Below are positions 31,935-43,870 of a stretch of 64,000 nt of DNA, piece after piece (positions within the stretch are counted from its first letter, which is position 1; each line of letters begins with the position of its first letter). The notes under the pieces are model-generated. The model made no database searches. It saw only the letters and a program-made list of their open reading frames with translations, and was not told where the DNA came from. The DNA comes from Actinostola sp. cb2023 (Eukaryota > Cnidaria > Anthozoa > Actiniaria > Actinostolidae), in contig JAUJYZ010000728.1 of assembly GCA_033675265.1 (NCBI GenBank), positions 237,218-301,217 of the forward strand, in the 5' to 3' direction. Made by a program: the position numbers and the translations under genes.

Positions 31935-32268
31935 CTTCCTTACTGACTCCTTTAAGCATCTTCCAGCTCCCATCTGCTCCTCGAATGACAATTCTACCCG
32001 TATCACAGTCAGGCAAAGTCTGCTCTAAAACCTCTCGCACTAAAGTAACTTGTGGAGACTGCGTAACGATCGCTACGTGTAAGTCCGAGTTCACAGCCAC
32101 CGTCAAGAACTTTTGAAAACAAGGACGAACTCGAGTAGCGAGCATTTTGCTCGTGAACTGCCAATGGCCACGGGTATGAACGTTGAGAATAGTCAAGTCG
32201 AAGTCTACAGCTAGCAATCTGATCCCTGAAGTCAGTAGATTCTGTACAATAACCGTGTATTTGTCCAT
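31935..32268 (-). CDS. HAD-superfamily phosphatase-like protein, first coding exon
   Basis: The exon reads leftwards from an ATG at 32268 for 111 codons plus one base. Residues 21-26 are VDFDLT, the HAD motif I, with nucleophile D22 and acid/base D24. HTRGHW follows at 31-36. Residues 66-69, AIVT, before QSPQ supply motif II (T69). The exon can end at GGAAG|GTACAA, or nine bases earlier at GTCA|GTAAGG. Both leave phase 1 and join in frame to the exon at 28930-29116. The first choice gives KEGKQQHI, which suits the motif III lysine better. A pogo-type MITE starts about 15 nt inside the intron. The family is a small uncharacterised HAD group with DFD-T-I...HT-G-W, seen in protists and some animals as far as I recall; the substrate is unknown. 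Confidence 0.75.
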
Positions 32269-33009
32269 TTTTGAAGAGAGTTTTATCTCACCCTCTCACC
32301 GATATTTGTTGACTCCAGTACGAAATGAGACCACGGTAGCCTTGTACAGCGGTCAATGTTTATCACGTGGTAGTTGTTCCTTGGGAGACTCCCTTCCGTA
32401 CGAATTTTCCGAATTCCCTTTCTGTGAGTCAAAGGTGGAGAACGATATACTTTCACGTGATGTCAGATTCTATAAATGACGGAGAAGGAATATATAGGTT
32501 ATAGAATTTAGCCCAGAAATGGTGAACAATCTTCGACACTTTCTGTATGGAATTTATTTATTTATGGGAGAGGGGGCATGGGTCAGAGTGAGACTGACGT
32601 GGGCAAAGAAAAAACTGCAAACTAAAAGGCGAAAAGAAGAAGAAGAAAATAATAATAATTGATTTTACTACATAGATCGCCTGTAGATAGAGTCGTTTCT
32701 CTGCTATTACCAACTTATTAAATAGAAATATAAAGTTATTAAAAAAGAGGAAGAGGAAGAAGCAGAATAACTGAATGATTTTCTCTTGCTGAATGAGAAG
32801 GACGAGGAAGAAGAAGAAGAAGAAAAAAAAGACTTCATGATACTTAACCCGGTCCATCAGGTTCAAAGCGCTGTGACTCGTACACGCGAGCCACGAGACC
32901 AACGTAATTTGCACAACAAAAGACAGTCAATTCCTGACAGGATACACCGAGGTTATTATGTCTCCCAAAACAACAGGCGTGCACGATAGCTTAGTAGTAC
33001 GGGGCAGCT
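32269..33009. other. Upstream of HAD gene; no gene seen
   Basis: This holds the presumed promoter/5' UTR of the HAD gene (leftward), a ATCACGTGG E-box-like word at about 32359, and GAA/CTT low-complexity at 32805-32830. Open frames are purine-rich artefacts. Confidence 0.4.
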
Positions 33010-33110
33010 ATAAGCTATAAGCCCCCCCCCCCCCGATAAGCCCCCCTCCCCCCCCGATTATAAGCCCACCTGCCTGTAAACAGAAATTTCCTCCCGCTTA
33101 TAAGACATCC
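33010..33110 (+). repeat. C-rich low-complexity with ATAAGCCCC units
   Basis: Runs of 9-14 C alternate with CGATAAG/CTTATAAG words. The minus strand has four G-runs close together, which could form a G-quadruplex. Confidence 0.75.
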
Positions 33111-33980
33111 CCTCCCTCACGAAGGAAAAATATCTCGAGTTTTTTTATTGTGTGCGTGCCCGAACTGAAAATAAAATCCTAGGTGATTTTGATACAATTA
33201 CAACATGGGTTGAAGAATCATGAGATGGTGAGCTGAATGACAAGTATCTTGTCCAGCTGAAAACAGAAGGACTTTTAAATTTCCTCTATTTCATTTCCCA
33301 GTAGATTGCGCCTTAACGTCCCATCGTTAGTTCCGGCACCAAGCGCACTTGGACGCCTCAATGTATGTATGATGTATGCTTGTTCCGGCATTCGCAAATA
33401 GAAAAATGAAAAATGAAAACAACAACAACAACAACAATTTTTTTTATTTAGCACCTGATGATTGGAAACAGTATTATACTGCATTATTATATGGCCGAGT
33501 TTCTTGGAGCCTGGACGCTAGCAAATCGAGCCATCTGATTGGATGAAATCGGATATTAAGACCGTTTTTCCGGTCTAGATTCTCCGAGGAAGACCGGCTT
33601 GAAAACCGGTCCGACAGCTGATATTAATTTTGACTGAAATCATCAAAAAAGCATCACAGGAACTTATTTTAAACGGAAAGAAGTTGTTTAAGTTCGAACA
33701 GAGTCCAAAAAGTCGCCTTGTGCTTGTGTCGTGGCCATGGTCTGTAGGATTGAATGAACACTGGAAGCCGAAAACTACTGCCAACTCAACAAGAATTCTG
33801 CATGAAGAAGGTCGCTGTTTGTACTTTCTCTTGGTGTTCTGCCTCGAACAATTAAGAGAATAGATGAAATCGATTTGACAGTGCATTAAAGTACTAAATC
33901 CGATGGAAAATCTAAGGATAAAGTTGTGAAAATTGCTGGTTTCGTTCGTTCGTCAAAAAGGCTGTTGTAGCGTGTTGATG

Positions 33981-34330
33981 CACAGGCAGCCCAAGCAGGG
34001 CATTTGTGGAGTGTTTGAAAATATCGTAAAATTGGTTTGTAATAAACTTGACTAACCTTTGTCTGTAGTTGTTTTTTGATATTATGTAGATCCTTTCTAG
34101 CTGATTTTTAGCCGTTTTAAGGGTTGTTTTTAGATTTTTCTCCCCACCTCTCTTACTACTAGGTGGGGAGAGAAAAATCTAAAACAACCCTTAAAACGGC
34201 TAAAAACCAGCTAGAAAGGATCTACATAATATCAAAAACAACTACAGACAAAGGTTAGTCAAGTTTATTACAAACCAATTTTTACGATATTTTCAAACAC
34301 TCCACAAATGCCCTGCTTGGGCTGCCTGTG
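33981..34330. mobile_element. Near-perfect 350-bp palindrome with CACAGGCAGCCC ends
   Basis: Arms of about 165 bp are nearly identical around a CTCTTACTACTA loop. GTTGATG flanks both sides (or GTTGATGCA, if the first two element bases belong to the duplication). The duplicate flank at 38500 lacks the element. Related ends are seen at 48552 and 51980. Confidence 0.88.
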
Positions 34331-34339
34331 GTTGATGCA

Positions 34340-34790
34340 AAGCTGCCGAAGACTTTCAAAGACATATTTTCGTCTCTTCAAACTATTTCGTCAAAAAGTG
34401 ACTTCAATTTATTCTTGGATGTGGTTTAATGGTATCGTTGTGGTGTTTGAAGAGTTTTCACAAGGCTAAACAAAAACAAATTCGCTGAAACTGCATGATG
34501 ATGAGCGACAACACGAGTGACAAGTTTGGTGAAAGTAAGCGTGTTGTTGTCTTTTCTTACGTTTTTCTTTACCTAAAATGACTTAAAAATGGATTGTGAA
34601 TATTTTTTGTGTGTATAACGGCATCTGATTTGAAATATATTTATAACAACACGCTTTACTTCATTCAAGTTTTGATGTTTAATTTACTGGATTCGCTGAG
34701 TCAAGTAGGCTTATTTACGCACGCTTCAGTGTCAATAAAACGTTCAGCGAAAAAACTCAAAATTACTTTGTTGTTGTTGTTGAAATGGCC
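34340..34790. repeat. First copy of receptor-flank duplication
   Basis: This flank lies downstream of the GPCR and is matched by 38540-38960. It is non-coding and AT-rich. Its main value is that it shows the receptor region was duplicated as a block of at least 0.4 kb beyond the coding sequence. Confidence 0.65.
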
Positions 34791-34803
34791 ATATAATAAA
34801 TAT

Positions 34804-34916
34804 CTTATTAACCGAGCTTGGTCGGTCTGTACAGGAAAATCTTGACCTGTACTTTCACGACCTCGGTCAAGATTTTCCTGTACAGACCTCCCGCTCGGTT
34901 AATAAGAACTAAGTAC
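34804..34916. mobile_element. Short foldback, CTTATTAACCGAGC ends
   Basis: CTTATTAACCGAGC is mirrored, and GTCTGTACAGGAAAATCTTG is mirrored inside it. The same end (ACCGATCAAGCTCGGTTAAT) is found at about 13525-13550. Lies 77 bp past the GPCR stop. Confidence 0.75.
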
Positions 34917-34992
34917 TATATGACATATTAAAAGGTAGCTGGCTAATGCGGTTTATTATAAACGACAAATCAACACCATTCCTTGTGTCCGT

Positions 34993-36153
34993 TTACATCG
35001 CTGTAGTTTGGTTGGATTCTTTGGAGTTTCTTCTTCTCCTATAAGTTTCTGATCCAGTATTGCCTATGTCTGTTGCTTGCACTGATTGTGGCTGTGCTGA
35101 AGTTGTTCTGTTAGCGCGTCGGTTGGTTGTTCTTCTGCACAATAATCTCTTCGCTGCTTGTCGGAAGTCAGACAAGAAAACAATGTAGATACAGGGACTG
35201 AAGCAAGAGTTGACGAGTGGGAGAAAATAGAAAATAAAGTATATCAAAGTGCTAATGTAAAATTCTCTGCCAGGTTGGTAACCATGATATACAATCAGGA
35301 AAAGTGGCAGGTAACAACACAAGTAAAGCAGCAAGGAACACAGCACCATTCTCACAGCGCTTGCAGATCGTTGTCGTCGTCCTCGTCTTTGTGCTTGAGA
35401 AAGATTGGCAACAATCGCTTGTGGCTTTGACAGTCTTCGTAACGTTAAGGTACTTAGTACAAAGATGACACAAAATGAAATGATAACCAACGAGTTTTGA
35501 ATTAATACCCAGTACAATGCAGGTGTATACATGGTTGAACTGTCCTTGTACCAACATATCCATCTACTGTGACGATAATCAAGTCTACTAAAACACAAAT
35601 GGTGTGCTGCCAGTGTCATGGGAATCAACCAGGAGCAAGCGAGTACTGCTACACGTTGCTTAAGTGTGTATGGTCGTGATCTCTGTAGCGTCATCCTGGT
35701 TACTCTGAATCGTTCTATAGCAATTATCAAAAGTGTCCCCAAAGATTCGTAAATAGAAACGTCACTGAAAAATGGAAATGTTTTGCAAAGGATATCTCCC
35801 CAAACACCTTGTATGTGGTCCCAGATGTTGTAACGAAACAGCGACAGTACCCCAAGAAGTAGCTTCATCAGAACAACAAACGAATCTGCCACGGCCATGT
35901 TGATGATCAAGTAATGTAGGTTTTTCCACACAGTGTATTTCACAGCGAGTACGATGACAAAGATGTTGTTCAAAACACCAAACCCACCGACCAGTAAGAT
36001 GGCCATCACTTTAAGAATTAGTGATATCTCAGACTCTTTGGATCCCACGCCATGAGTGGAGTCAGTAGATTCGTATACGACGGACTTGTTCATGGTTGTG
36101 AAGTTCTCACTGTCCTCACTGCTTCCGGCTAATCTTGACAATAAACTAGTCAT
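34993..36153 (-). CDS. Class A (rhodopsin-like) G protein-coupled receptor, intronless
   Basis: This is a complete 386-codon frame with seven hydrophobic segments. TM1 is about 44-71 (N62/N63), and TM2 about 80-103 with NMAVAD (D90). C123 opens TM3, which ends E147-R148-F149 in place of DRY. TM4 carries W175 and P178, and C200 in ECL2 can pair with C123. TM5 is about 212-238 and lacks the usual proline. TM6 has C-Y-L-P (280-283), and TM7 has S-P-C-I-Y (319-323) instead of NPxxY. A basic helix 8 (DFRQAAKRLL) and a Ser/Thr/Arg-rich tail follow. N17 and N22 are glycosylation sequons in the extracellular N-terminus. The intact frame, intronless form and changed DRY/NPxxY motifs suit a lineage-specific orphan receptor at the plasma membrane. 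The ligand cannot be read from sequence. The start is supported because the decayed duplicate near 44530 preserves it. Confidence 0.9.
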   Translation of the reverse strand: MTSLLSRLAGSSEDSENFTTMNKSVVYESTDSTHGVGSKESEISLILKVMAILLVGGFGVLNNIFVIVLAVKYTVWKNLHYLIINMAVADSFVVLMKLLLGVLSLFRYNIWDHIQGVWGDILCKTFPFFSDVSIYESLGTLLIIAIERFRVTRMTLQRSRPYTLKQRVAVLACSWLIPMTLAAHHLCFSRLDYRHSRWICWYKDSSTMYTPALYWVLIQNSLVIISFCVIFVLSTLTLRRLSKPQAIVANLSQAQRRGRRQRSASAVRMVLCSLLLYLCCYLPLFLIVYHGYQPGREFYISTLIYFIFYFLPLVNSCFSPCIYIVFLSDFRQAAKRLLCRRTTNRRANRTTSAQPQSVQATDIGNTGSETYRRRRNSKESNQTTAM

Positions 36154-38539
36154 GTATACTGAGTCTAATGAAAACCCCTTAGTTAGGTTATAATATATTA
36201 TACCCTAATTGCAATTTTGCAAGTTTTAATTAAGAGCGGATGCCTGTAAGAACCGAGAATTGACGGTCAACTCAAAATAATCGAATTTTTATTTTCTTTC
36301 ACCATTTCATTCCTTTCAATGATCTATTTTAGGGAAAAATACTAAAAAGTTCCAGAGAACTTTATCTTAGGAGAAATTTGCAGTTTTTGAAAACCAGTTT
36401 GACAACTACCATTTTTCAGCGAAAGTATGAGGCAAATTTGAAGAGCTAGTGTGTGTTTACCGTTTGCTCTACAACAATGATGTTAAGCTCACGTAATAAA
36501 CGTTTCGTGGTCTTTCCACTATAGTATTTGTTTTTGTGTAACTCCGGGAGTTATTTTTAAAAATTTGGTTCAAAATAGGTATACTAAGCACCATGTACAG
36601 AACGTTGAAATATAGGCAAAGTTTGAGGTACAAAAGAGAGATCTGGTACCTAAAATTTCCAAATAAAAATAATGCCGTAGGAAAGCTTCACTGTTGTTCT
36701 TTTAGTTGAGAAAGTGTCAGCCTCTAACTCGCAATGCAGCATTTTGGGGAAATGAGGTCACGAAATGTCCAAATTAGCATTAATTTTCGTTGAAACTCAA
36801 AACTTAAAGCCAAAACACGACTATCTTGCACTTTTAGTCGATCTCTGATGATGGAAAATTATCTTCCAGTACATATGAATTATTTCAACCATATTTGAGA
36901 TAAGTGAGTCGTCGATATAGACTCCGCCAATGTAAAAATTAGCATAGATCGTCGAAAAAACAACAGCCTCTGAATGATAAAATATAATTTAGACTAAACG
37001 ATGTTGAAATGAAATTTCACCCTTACAAGAAAGGGTGACTTAGATTTTTATTTTATATTTTATAATTACAACTATTATTTCAGGGCTTTTTCTTCGGGTA
37101 GAAGAGCACAGAATGCGTCATCAGAATGGAATTTATGAGTAGTGATACTGACTGCATATATGTACTGAGAGGTATTAAATATTGTCATAAAATTGCCAAA
37201 TGTAAATGGGAATACGACATGGAAAGTGAATTCTAGCTTTAATTTCCAAAACCAAGCGACAATAAAATTGACGATAAAGAATTTGAATTAATTATGACCG
37301 AGTCTAATACTGAAATATCATGCAAACTTTGAATGGCGAAATCCGCCAAAAATCTAGACAATCAAGTCTAGTTTAAAAAGATCCGATCAATCGAGAAAGC
37401 AAATATACGCTGAAGTGATGGCAGATGTTCAAATAATTAGATTTTTTGATTTTTTGATTTGAAGACTTTATTTGAACGAAGAATCTGAGAACGTCCTGAT
37501 AGGATCCCCGAACTCCACATGATTCCTGATCTCCCTAACAACCAACCTTCAGAAACCCCAACAAACTTTAGAAAACCCGAACAAAAGTTAAAAATGTTAG
37601 TCTCCTTTGCAAACGTTTAAGTTGGTTCGCTTTACTCCCACCATGTTTGATCAGAAATAAAGATTCTTTCTTGAGACCGGCATTTTCACTCTTTTCACAA
37701 GTAAAGGCGCCAGCGTGAATAAAAAAACTTTAAAAATTTGTATGAAAAAACCCAGCTTGTTTAAAAGAAAATCATATCACAGAATGTTTTCATAATTGGT
37801 GAAGTTATTTGGGACGATTTGCCGGATTGGTTTTCACATTTTACAAACAGCTGCTCAAACATTTTAAAATGTTCGAAATTTTTTTTTTTGTTTCTTTAAT
37901 TGGTGATTCCGAATTCAAACAAACATATTCAAAACACTATTGGAAAACTGTATAGTAGATCTTGAACAGTAGGCTTCTCAACCGAGTGTTTTTATTGTTT
38001 TTGATTGTAATGCGATGCGTGAGGGCTTGTGCACTTGCGCCCTTTAAGAGCAGTTCGTAATGTATATTTTGTGGAAATTTTGTTTGAATTTTGTATCCCT
38101 AATGCAGGTCCCCTAAGTAGGAGCGTCCATACGGTATTGGGTAGTGTCACAGGCGTTTTCACAAGTGTGTATTCTTTTTAGAACAGTTTGTCCCCCGCGA
38201 GTTTATGACCAATCAGGGAAACGTTTCAGGTATGACTTGTTTTTTTATGACATTTTTGATGAGATTGCGATGGTAGGGATAAAGATGCGATGCCGTTAGC
38301 GACAAGAGTGTAGTATTCTTCAATTGACATAACTAGCGAATCGTCTATGATGAGTGCAGGGTCGTTATGTGAGATCGTTCGATACACCAGATCAATTGAA
38401 AGTGATAAGTGTGACGAGTGGATGCTTCATAAAGTCATCCAACAAGTGTTTTCGAAGAACTCGAACACTGAGTGAACGCGACTGGAAGCTTTTGAAACAA
38501 ATTTGTAGCGTATGTATGCGGATTTAAAGTCCTAGAAGA
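36154..38539. other. GPCR upstream region; no gene seen
   Basis: AT-rich DNA. The first ~90 bp are shared with the decayed receptor copy near 44540-44620 and probably hold the receptor 5' UTR/promoter. No other supported feature. Confidence 0.45.
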
Positions 38540-38960
38540 CTTTCAAAGACTATTTTCGCTAACTGGCTATTTCGTCGGAAAAGTGAATTCAATTTATACT
38601 TGGTAGTGTGGTTTAGTGGTATCTTGGTATTAGCGTTGTGGAGTTTGAAGACGGGCTATTAACAAACGAATCGCTGAACTGCATGATGCGCGCCCAGGAC
38701 GGAGTCACGAGTGATCAACTATAGATTACAAAGATAAGATTGGTGAAAGTAAGCGTGTTTTGTTTGTGGTCTTTTTCTTGTTAACCTAAGATGACTTACA
38801 AATGATCTGTTAATATTTTTTTGTTTTAGTGATTCCTGATTTGAAATATCTTAATAAAAACGCGCTTCATTCAGTTTTGAAATGTTATTTACACACTCTT
38901 CACTGTCAATATAAAAAGTTGAGCAGAGAATGACTTGAAAATTACTTTGTTTTTGAAACA
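38540..38960. repeat. Second copy of the receptor's 3' flanking DNA
   Basis: This stretch matches 34340-34790, the flank just past the GPCR stop, in the same orientation. Shared blocks include GACTTTCAAAGAC, GGTGAAAGTAAGCGTGTT, TGATTTGAAATAT and an ACTGTCAATA block, with scattered indels. Copy A has the 350-bp palindrome 33981-34330 at its left end; copy B lacks it. The region has no open frame of note. Confidence 0.65.
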
Positions 38961-40569
38961 TTCAAACAGTCGGTTGGACTTGTCAATATACCTAGAATCA
39001 TCAAATTCCAAAACTGGGTCACGAATTCAAAACTAAATACATATTCTTTTCTTCACCAAGTTGGTCCCAGATTTAGCCCAATCATATTGGTTTCCATCTC
39101 TTTTGTCAGTGGTGTCTTCTGAGCTTTTTATTGAGAATCCAAGTAAGAGGTTTTTGACTGGTTAAGTAATCCGTGCGTTTTGAACCTCGGCATCAACCTA
39201 CCATAAGTGCTTCGGAAACTATCGCATTTCAATGCACCTTACTTGACTTTACTTTGATTTTCATAACGTTCAGAGACCAGGGCGCTCAGTGATGAGTGTT
39301 GATAATTTCCTACCGTAAGTTAACATGAACTGAATATTTCTATCAGAAAACACGCGTTCACGATTACTATCCACTGGACTCTGCCCGAACCGCCTGGCCA
39401 TCACGTTCAATTCAATCCTGTACGTTCCTTCGTTCGGGAAACGCAGTCTAGATTTTAAGTCAAGATTCAAGTAGCGCCTATGGAATCTCCGGGAAGTTTT
39501 TGTGGCTAATGATAAATTAGGCATCAGACACAGGAGTCAAACTGATATTCTGACTTCTATTATGTACATTTTTCGAGAGAATCGTCCGCCATTTTATTTG
39601 TTGTTTGAAACCGAAAATTAAACCGTAGTTTAGTACCGACGTTCGTCTGATTTGTGTCACATGACCGTTACTTTCGCGGAAAAACTTGTTCTAACACATA
39701 CCCCACATGTGTGAACACGCTGTGACATGACCCAGTATGGACATGACGCTGCCTACTTCATGGTTCTCCTGTCCCCATATGGCACGTACTCGATTTCTTC
39801 AATTTAGCATAAATTTTGCAAAACTGAAAGATAACGAGTTTACGTAAGGTAAAATATATATTGAAAGATCATCCACAGTTAGAATTACCCCAAAGAGTGC
39901 ATTATTAAAATGAATCCATCCATAAAGTAGCCAAGTCCGTTTGAAAGGTGCAAAATACAAATGGAAAAACAGGGCATTGTAGGGCCAAGATCCGGTTTCT
40001 GGTCACTATCTTTACGGTAATTTTCAGATTCACTATAATATCATAGTACAAGATTATCGTAGTACAGACCTAAAATTTGTGTGTGTTTATTTTTTTGTAC
40101 ACTCTCTTCAAAGAGATTGTCATGATATTGCTGTACATATTCCGCAATAAGAAAGTGAATGCGATTTTACGATTCTACCATGCATTTTTGCATGGTAGGG
40201 TGTTGGCGGCGGCCATCTTGGGTGAACAAGTTCGCTAGCACAACATGGCGGCCGATTGACGTACAAAATAGAAGCCTCTCTTTCAAAAAAAAAAAGTATC
40301 AAACATGATTGTGTAACTTCGTAATTAATTAGGCACAACTTGTTGAAGAAAGTATAACAAAATCCAATGATTCATACCGGGATTTTTAACCTAATCGAGA
40401 CAATTCAGTAAAAAATAAAGATCATTCAGAAATTTCGCAACTTGGGCCGGGCCGGCCAACTTTAATAAAGTTTAACTTCCCTCAAAAACATTTCAACAGG
40501 TTCCATTGATTATTTTTTTTCCAGCAATTCGAACGCGCCTGTTGCTAATCCCTCGTAGAAAACTCGAAC
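38961..40569. other. No feature recognised
   Basis: AT-rich unique DNA with stops in all frames. It lies where a duplicated receptor body would be expected, but no receptor residues could be recognised. Confidence 0.4.
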
Positions 40570-41090
40570 TCGTAGTCTGAATTAGTTGAATGAAACCCCT
40601 TCTGGCGGCTGGTAATATCGGCTGATATGTCCGGGCTGAGATTGGTCCGAAAATGAACAGTTGACCGAGAAGCGAACTTCGAGGGCAACTGTGATATTTT
40701 GAAGGACCATCTTTCAGCAAGAGACATTATCAGCCGATATACCAGTTAAGTCCAGAAGGGGGGGGGTTTATTTATTTTATACCCGTCGATAAATTTCTAC
40801 GTCGACTTCAATGTTGAAGAAACCGGAACAAAATGACGGATGAAGAAAACAGTTTTTTTCGATCGATTTCAAATATCGCGTTCCGTTTGAGTCTGTTCAT
40901 GTGTAACCTTCTAAAAAGGTATTCGAAAATAAAGATGATAGTTTTTGGGGAAGCTTTTGTGAGTGCTTTTCTTGATATTTTGAGGTTTTATTTGAGTGAC
41001 TTTTTTTGGGCGTTCCGATTGTTGCCGTTTCCCGTTCGTAGTTCAAGGATCGAAACCAAAAAAAAAATTATAAAAATACCTAAAAAAGCT
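40570..41090 (+). repeat. 0.5-kb dispersed repeat, copy 1
   Basis: Starts CCCCTTCTGGCGGCTGGTA and continues through ATTATCAGCCGA, a GAAGAAA block, TTTGAGTGACTTTTT and AAATTATAAAAA. Copy 2 (45100-45585) is its reverse complement. No conserved open frame is shared. Confidence 0.7.
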
Positions 41091-43614
41091 GTCGTGCGAG
41101 CTCTAAAATCCCCCACAGGGAACGAATATGACCCACAAGTGTATGTTGTACAAGCTATTTACCTATAAAAAATACAGTGCATTCTTAAAAATGTTCAGCT
41201 AATTTCATTTTTCTCCAAAGTGGTGGATTCGATGCTCAAAACTGGGGAGTATTTACCTGCATCCGTCCAGTGGGATCGTACCACGTACCTGTTGTTACAC
41301 CAATGTGGCGATGCGCTAAATGTATCGATGGGTAATTTATCCTTTTTACATATAATATTCCCGAGTGATAATATTCGAGAATAGACGACAATGGATGATA
41401 TGCCTTGGATTCATTTCGGAAGTCCCATAGACTGGCAGAATGGACAAACTGGCTTAATATCGATAAAAAGAATTACCTCCACGACTCATCTGTTCATCTC
41501 ATCAAACACAGAAGGCTATTTACAACAAGTCAGTCGCTTCATTTGTGTTCAAGGCAGCTCGAATTGTGCAGAATGTAATCGAGTAGATTAAGCTCAATCT
41601 GAACTTGTTTTTCCTCTTGGGACCTTAATATCCTGCGCAAGTGGAATGCATATGGTTTGTGAGATGATTATGATATATAAGGGTAGTAGTTTACCGTATC
41701 TTGTGAATAAAAGCTGAGATTCAACAACACAGCCGTCAAGGTATTGCGTCAATTACACTACACCCTGGAACATTTGGACAACGCATCTGTATAATTACTC
41801 CTTGTACATACCATGGTCAGCTTGGTTTAATTTACAATGTATCTAGGTCCTGAGCATCGGACTATGTACTTGATCCCGGTGCGTATGCATCGAACAAAAC
41901 CGACAACAACTCAGCTCGAATTCAATCGAATTCAATCGAACATGTTTTTAACGATGGTTCGGCAATCGAACAGAATCGAACACGGGAACTTTGGGCGAAT
42001 TCGTGATTACCGAACATAATCGACCAATCGAAACTGGGAATCAATCGGATTGGTTCCGATTTGTTTCGTGTGAAACTAAAACGCTATAAAGATAATATAT
42101 ATGATAAGCATTGGCAGTCCTAATTGAAATCGGAAGATTTCTGTCTCTAATACAACGTGTAAGCGAGGCCCAGGGCTAACGAACGCATAAATTACTTGAA
42201 CGCCATTTCAAGTGCAATTCTTGTAATGTTTAAACCTGATAAGAACAGAACCTAAAAAACATCAACAACAGCAATCAACAGTGCCTTTAAACAATGGGTT
42301 CGGTTATTCTTGATACTCCGGTGGTACTGGTTCCCCTAATACCTTATCGCAGTTATAGTGTATCGCACTTGAACTAGCGCGCTTCTTGTACGTGACTTTG
42401 CACTGGAGTTGAAAAAAGATTGACCACAGTAGTTTCTCGGCCACAGGCGACCATTGCTGGTACATCAGCGTACAAGATACTAGCTAACTATTGCCACCAA
42501 TGTTCTCATAATGTCATAGGACATTTCCTGCAAAACTAAAGCATTCACCGTCGACATCTTGACGTTCAATTCTTGGCGCCAAGTGTGCTCGTACGATATT
42601 TGGGCATACGAGGTGCACGGAAGTACGGGAGCCGAGCGCAGCGAGGTCCGTACAGAAGGACCGAGAGCCAATTTTTCCGTCGCCCGACTAACTCAGGTCA
42701 ATAAGCATTTTAGGGGGATCATAATAGGGAATATACCCTTTCATAAAGTAGGCAAACCATTTTGTTACTAAAATCATTCACAGCCAAGGAAAAGTGCACA
42801 CAAATCGGATTACTCCTGTATAAGACGCATTTTTTTTTTTAACTTTTTTTTTACTTTCAAGAGTCGTCCCACATTTAAAAAATAACTTTTGGCAAAAAAA
42901 GTATAAAAATTTTCCTGACACAATCGGACCGGGGCCGGATCGCGTTGTACGGACCACTCACCACAATCCGTATGCTGCCCATTACGTGACTTTCTCTCCG
43001 AAGGTTTTATTAAGAGCCGAAAAAAACGCGCATGAGGAAAATACAGGGGTCATATGATAAATTACAGCGTTATTGATGTTTGTCCGTCGTTATTACTGGC
43101 TGAGTAGTTTTACGAGTTGTCGTTAACGTATTGTTCCTGAGCCCGTGGGGCGAAAAACATTAATGAGGGATTTATTATATAACTGTGACGTGAATTTTAA
43201 TCTGCAATATTTGTTTTTTTTGTGAGTTTTTTGAGATTGTGCACATGGCATTACGGATTTCTGACGGGCATATAACGTCTCATATTCGGGCCCTCCCCTC
43301 AAAAATTGACCACATTTGGTAAATTAGCGTCACAGATATATAATAAATACAGCTTATTAGATTGTTTTCCTCGATCGGGTTTACGTCTGATTTTTTACGA
43401 GTTGCGAATGTATTTTATTTTTTAAACCCGGCAGACAAAGTTATTACTATCTATTAACAAGAAAACTCGGTGAATGTTTCATAGAATCGTACGATTTTTT
43501 TGAGCTAACGGAGAACGATATTATGAGAAAACCACTGTTATGTTTGTGAAAAATCGGCCAACGTAACGGCAAACGCGACTGAAACATAAATTTTGATACC
43601 CCTTAAAAGCGTAG
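41091..43614. other. Mostly unique DNA, AATCGAA-rich patch
   Basis: At 41917-42065 words close to AATCGAA recur about ten times, without fixed spacing. Otherwise no gene or repeat apart from 42590-42720. Confidence 0.4.
42590..42720 (+). repeat. Short dispersed repeat, GC-rich
   Basis: The block GGAGCCGAGCGCAGCGAGG then TCCGTACAGAAGGACCGAG looks like a repeat common in coral genomes (memory only). No second copy is in this window. Confidence 0.4.
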
Positions 43615-43870
43615 ATGTTTAATACTAATAATAATACCAATAAATAAATACGTAACTAATACTAACTAATAATAATAATAAAATAATCACTATAATAATA
43701 ATAATAATAATAAGCTAATAATCCTAGTAAAATAGTAATAATATAATAATAACTTTATTCCTCAAAACAAATTACAAATAATAATAATGAATATAACATA
43801 ATAATACTAATAATGAGACTAATAATAATACTAGGTACCTAATAATAATAGTTGTTTTGTCTCTCTCGAA
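43615..43870 (+). repeat. (AAT)n-rich microsatellite region
   Basis: Mostly AATAAT with interruptions. A poly-G run follows at about 43937. Confidence 0.85.

Noticed and set aside
40833..41168. 111-codon open frame
   Set aside because: Lies in a dispersed repeat whose inverted copy does not keep the frame.
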